Of a stretch of DNA of 33,544 nucleotides, positions 32,308 to 33,544 are shown in pieces (the first letter of the stretch is position 1; every line of letters starts with the position of its first letter). Location: NCBI GenBank assembly GCA_000433475.1, contig HF993102.1:96835-130378 (forward strand), in the 5' to 3' direction. Source of the stretch: Mycoplasma sp. CAG:956. GTDB lineage: Bacteria > Bacillota_I > Bacilli_A > RF39 > UBA660. The translations under genes were made by a program, and so were the position numbers. Under the pieces are notes generated by a model. It saw only the letters and a list, made by a program, of their open reading frames with translations, did no database searches and had not been told where the DNA came from.

Positions 32308-33544
32308 GTTATTTTATTTAAAATATTTTTTTCTAGTACTTCATCTAATAATCCCATTTTATAAGATATACCGCCATAGATTATAACTCCAATTATAGCA
32401 TAGAAAATGATAATTAGAATAGCACTTAATCTGCTAGTAGCAGTAAATGGGATAATGTTTTTTAAAACAAATATAATAATAAACATGCTTAACGAAGGTA
32501 CTAGGATTTTGCCAATAGTCCTTAGAGAATCTTTATAATTAATTTGTTTTTCTTCCTTTTTTATTGTTCTTAAATTAATAAAGACAGATAACATATAACC
32601 AATTATACTTGATACTAATGGTCCAATATAGGCTGGAAGCCCTATAAATTTAAGTAAATACATTAATGGTATATCAAATAAAGCATTACTTACAAAACCG
32701 CAAATTGTGGCAATATAAACTGTCTTATATTTATTTAAAGATTGCATGATACTTGAAGTTATCATATAAAAGTTTAAAGAAACAGCTACAAAGACAGAAA
32801 TGCTTAAGATGGAAGCTCCAATATCATTTGCTCCATAGAATACTTGCCATACTTCACTGGATAGTAAGGATAAACCAATAGCCATTGGCAAAGATACAAA
32901 AGTAATAATTTTAAATGAGGCATTAATTTTATTATTAACATCGTCCCATTTTTTTAAAGTATAGGCATGAACTATAGAAGGAATAAGACTAATAGTCATA
33001 CCCATAGCAATGCTTATTACTATCATATTAATTTTACCAGCCCAAGTAGAAATGGATGAAGAAATAAATTCGATATCACTAGTAGCATAGCCCATTAGCT
33101 CTAAACCTCTTAAAACTAAAATCATATCGACAAAACTATATAATGATGACACAGAATTAATAATAACATAAGGAATAGCATAGCTAGCAAGCTTTTTAGT
33201 AATTTCTTTATTAGTAATTTTATCTTTCTTCTTTTGTGCAACGAGTCCTAGTTCTTTTTTATTTTTATTCATTTTATGTTTAACATAAAAATAACTGACA
33301 AGTCCCCCAAAGAAGGCACCACTTAAGGCTATCATAACCCCAACAACATAACTTAAATGAAATACTTTAATAGCTAAAAAACTACCAACGATAATCACTA
33401 AAATACGTACTACTTGTTCTAAGACATTACTAATACTTGATATATTAATAACATTATGTCCTTGTAAGTAGCCTTTGGCAACACTTAAATAAGGAATTAC
33501 TAAAATTGCTAAAGATACTGTTCTAATAACAGCCGTTACGGCTT
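32283..33544 (-). CDS. MurJ/SpoVB-type polysaccharide or lipid II flippase, 3' part (runs off right edge)
   Basis: Multi-pass transporters of the MOP/MATE-like group flip lipid-linked precursors; YtgP is a MurJ lipid II flippase in Bacillus. The frame is open from the right edge through about 420 codons; a GTG at 33398 is internal, not the start. The edge-encoded part (VAKGYLQGHNVINISSISNVLEQ) matches the family's conserved second-loop segment (RGYFQG...EQIVRV type). Many hydrophobic helices follow, with loops such as QSLNKYKTVYIATICGFVSN and GPLVSSIIGYMLSVFINL. YtgP versus SpoVB cannot be settled without the N-terminus. The 5' end is outside the window. Confidence 0.88.
   Translation of the reverse strand, partial: AVTAVIRTVSLAILVIPYLSVAKGYLQGHNVINISSISNVLEQVVRILVIIVGSFLAIKVFHLSYVVGVMIALSGAFFGGLVSYFYVKHKMNKNKKELGLVAQKKKDKITNKEITKKLASYAIPYVIINSVSSLYSFVDMILVLRGLELMGYATSDIEFISSSISTWAGKINMIVISIAMGMTISLIPSIVHAYTLKKWDDVNNKINASFKIITFVSLPMAIGLSLLSSEVWQVFYGANDIGASILSISVFVAVSLNFYMITSSIMQSLNKYKTVYIATICGFVSNALFDIPLMYLLKFIGLPAYIGPLVSSIIGYMLSVFINLRTIKKEEKQINYKDSLRTIGKILVPSLSMFIIIFVLKNIIPFTATSRLSAILIIIFYAIIGVIIYGGISYKMGLLDEVLEKNILNKITKKLKHQA

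Noticed and set aside
1..33544. CRISPR array, tRNA or rRNA genes, insertion sequence or prophage
   Set aside because: No regularly spaced repeats, no cloverleaf or rRNA-like segment and no transposase, integrase or phage structural gene were seen.

Overview
The window looks like a chromosomal segment of an AT-rich, Gram-positive-type (Bacilli/Firmicutes-related, possibly uncultured gut RF39-like) bacterium. Evidence for this: a recU-ponA pair as in Bacillus, a T-box leader before tyrS, a DUF948/YtxH pair, two DUF2207 proteins, a lipobox lipoprotein, strong AGGAGG-type ribosome binding sites and intrinsic terminators. TGA acts as a stop (for example at the end of the MgtA-like gene), so the standard bacterial code applies and not the Mycoplasma code. 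I see no tRNA, rRNA, CRISPR array, insertion sequence or prophage signature, and no gene-free stretch longer than 300 bases. The taxonomic placement is inference.

Layout. 1-876 (-) is the 5' part of an unrecognised gene that runs off the left edge. 1126-4489 (+) is recU-ponA (Holliday-junction resolvase plus class A penicillin-binding protein). It ends at facing terminators against a minus-strand membrane protein (4581-5612). 5761-8717 (-) is an MgtA-type P-type ATPase translationally coupled to a DUF4186 protein. 8864-12432 (-) is a three-gene cassette: a 1015-residue coiled-coil/membrane protein between two small paralogous proteins. 12496-13592 (-) is an RpiB/LacAB-family isomerase with a small unknown protein. 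13665-14852 (-) is a Fic-domain protein. 15005-18661 (-) is a tandem pair of DUF2207 secreted/membrane proteins. 18732-19727 (-) is an ATP-grasp protein. 19828-22336 (-) is dxs with a stand-alone YqfO/NIF3-C-terminal-like protein and a small unknown protein. 22473-24812 (-) is a second P-type ATPase of YfgQ type. 24928-26729 (-) is an HD-domain protein plus tyrS behind a T-box leader. 26900-28828 (-) is a cell-surface protein with four cadherin-like repeats. 28911-31192 (-) is a lipoprotein / charged protein / DUF948 / YtxH operon. 31241-31867 (-) is trmB. 31918-32253 (+) is a small coiled-coil protein. 32283-33544 (-) is the 3' part of a MurJ/SpoVB-type flippase that runs off the right edge.

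Themes. Much of the window serves the cell envelope: peptidoglycan synthesis (ponA, the flippase), isoprenoid supply (dxs), surface-exposed repeats, DUF2207, DUF948/YtxH and a lipoprotein. Cation homeostasis (two P-type ATPases) and translation (tyrS, trmB) are also represented. Promoters can be read upstream of most transcription units. Several combine a TTGACA-like -35, a 17-base spacer and a TGn-extended -10. Many units end in hairpins with T-runs, some overlapping the stop codon.

Most worth a second look: the very short T-box leader that puts an HD-domain protein and tyrS under one predicted tRNA-Tyr switch, the large coiled-coil cassette flanked by two paralogous small genes, the perfect -10 directly at the recU start (possible leaderless mRNA), the truncated DUF2207 duplicate, and the cysteine-enriched DUF4186 protein coupled to the Mg-type ATPase.
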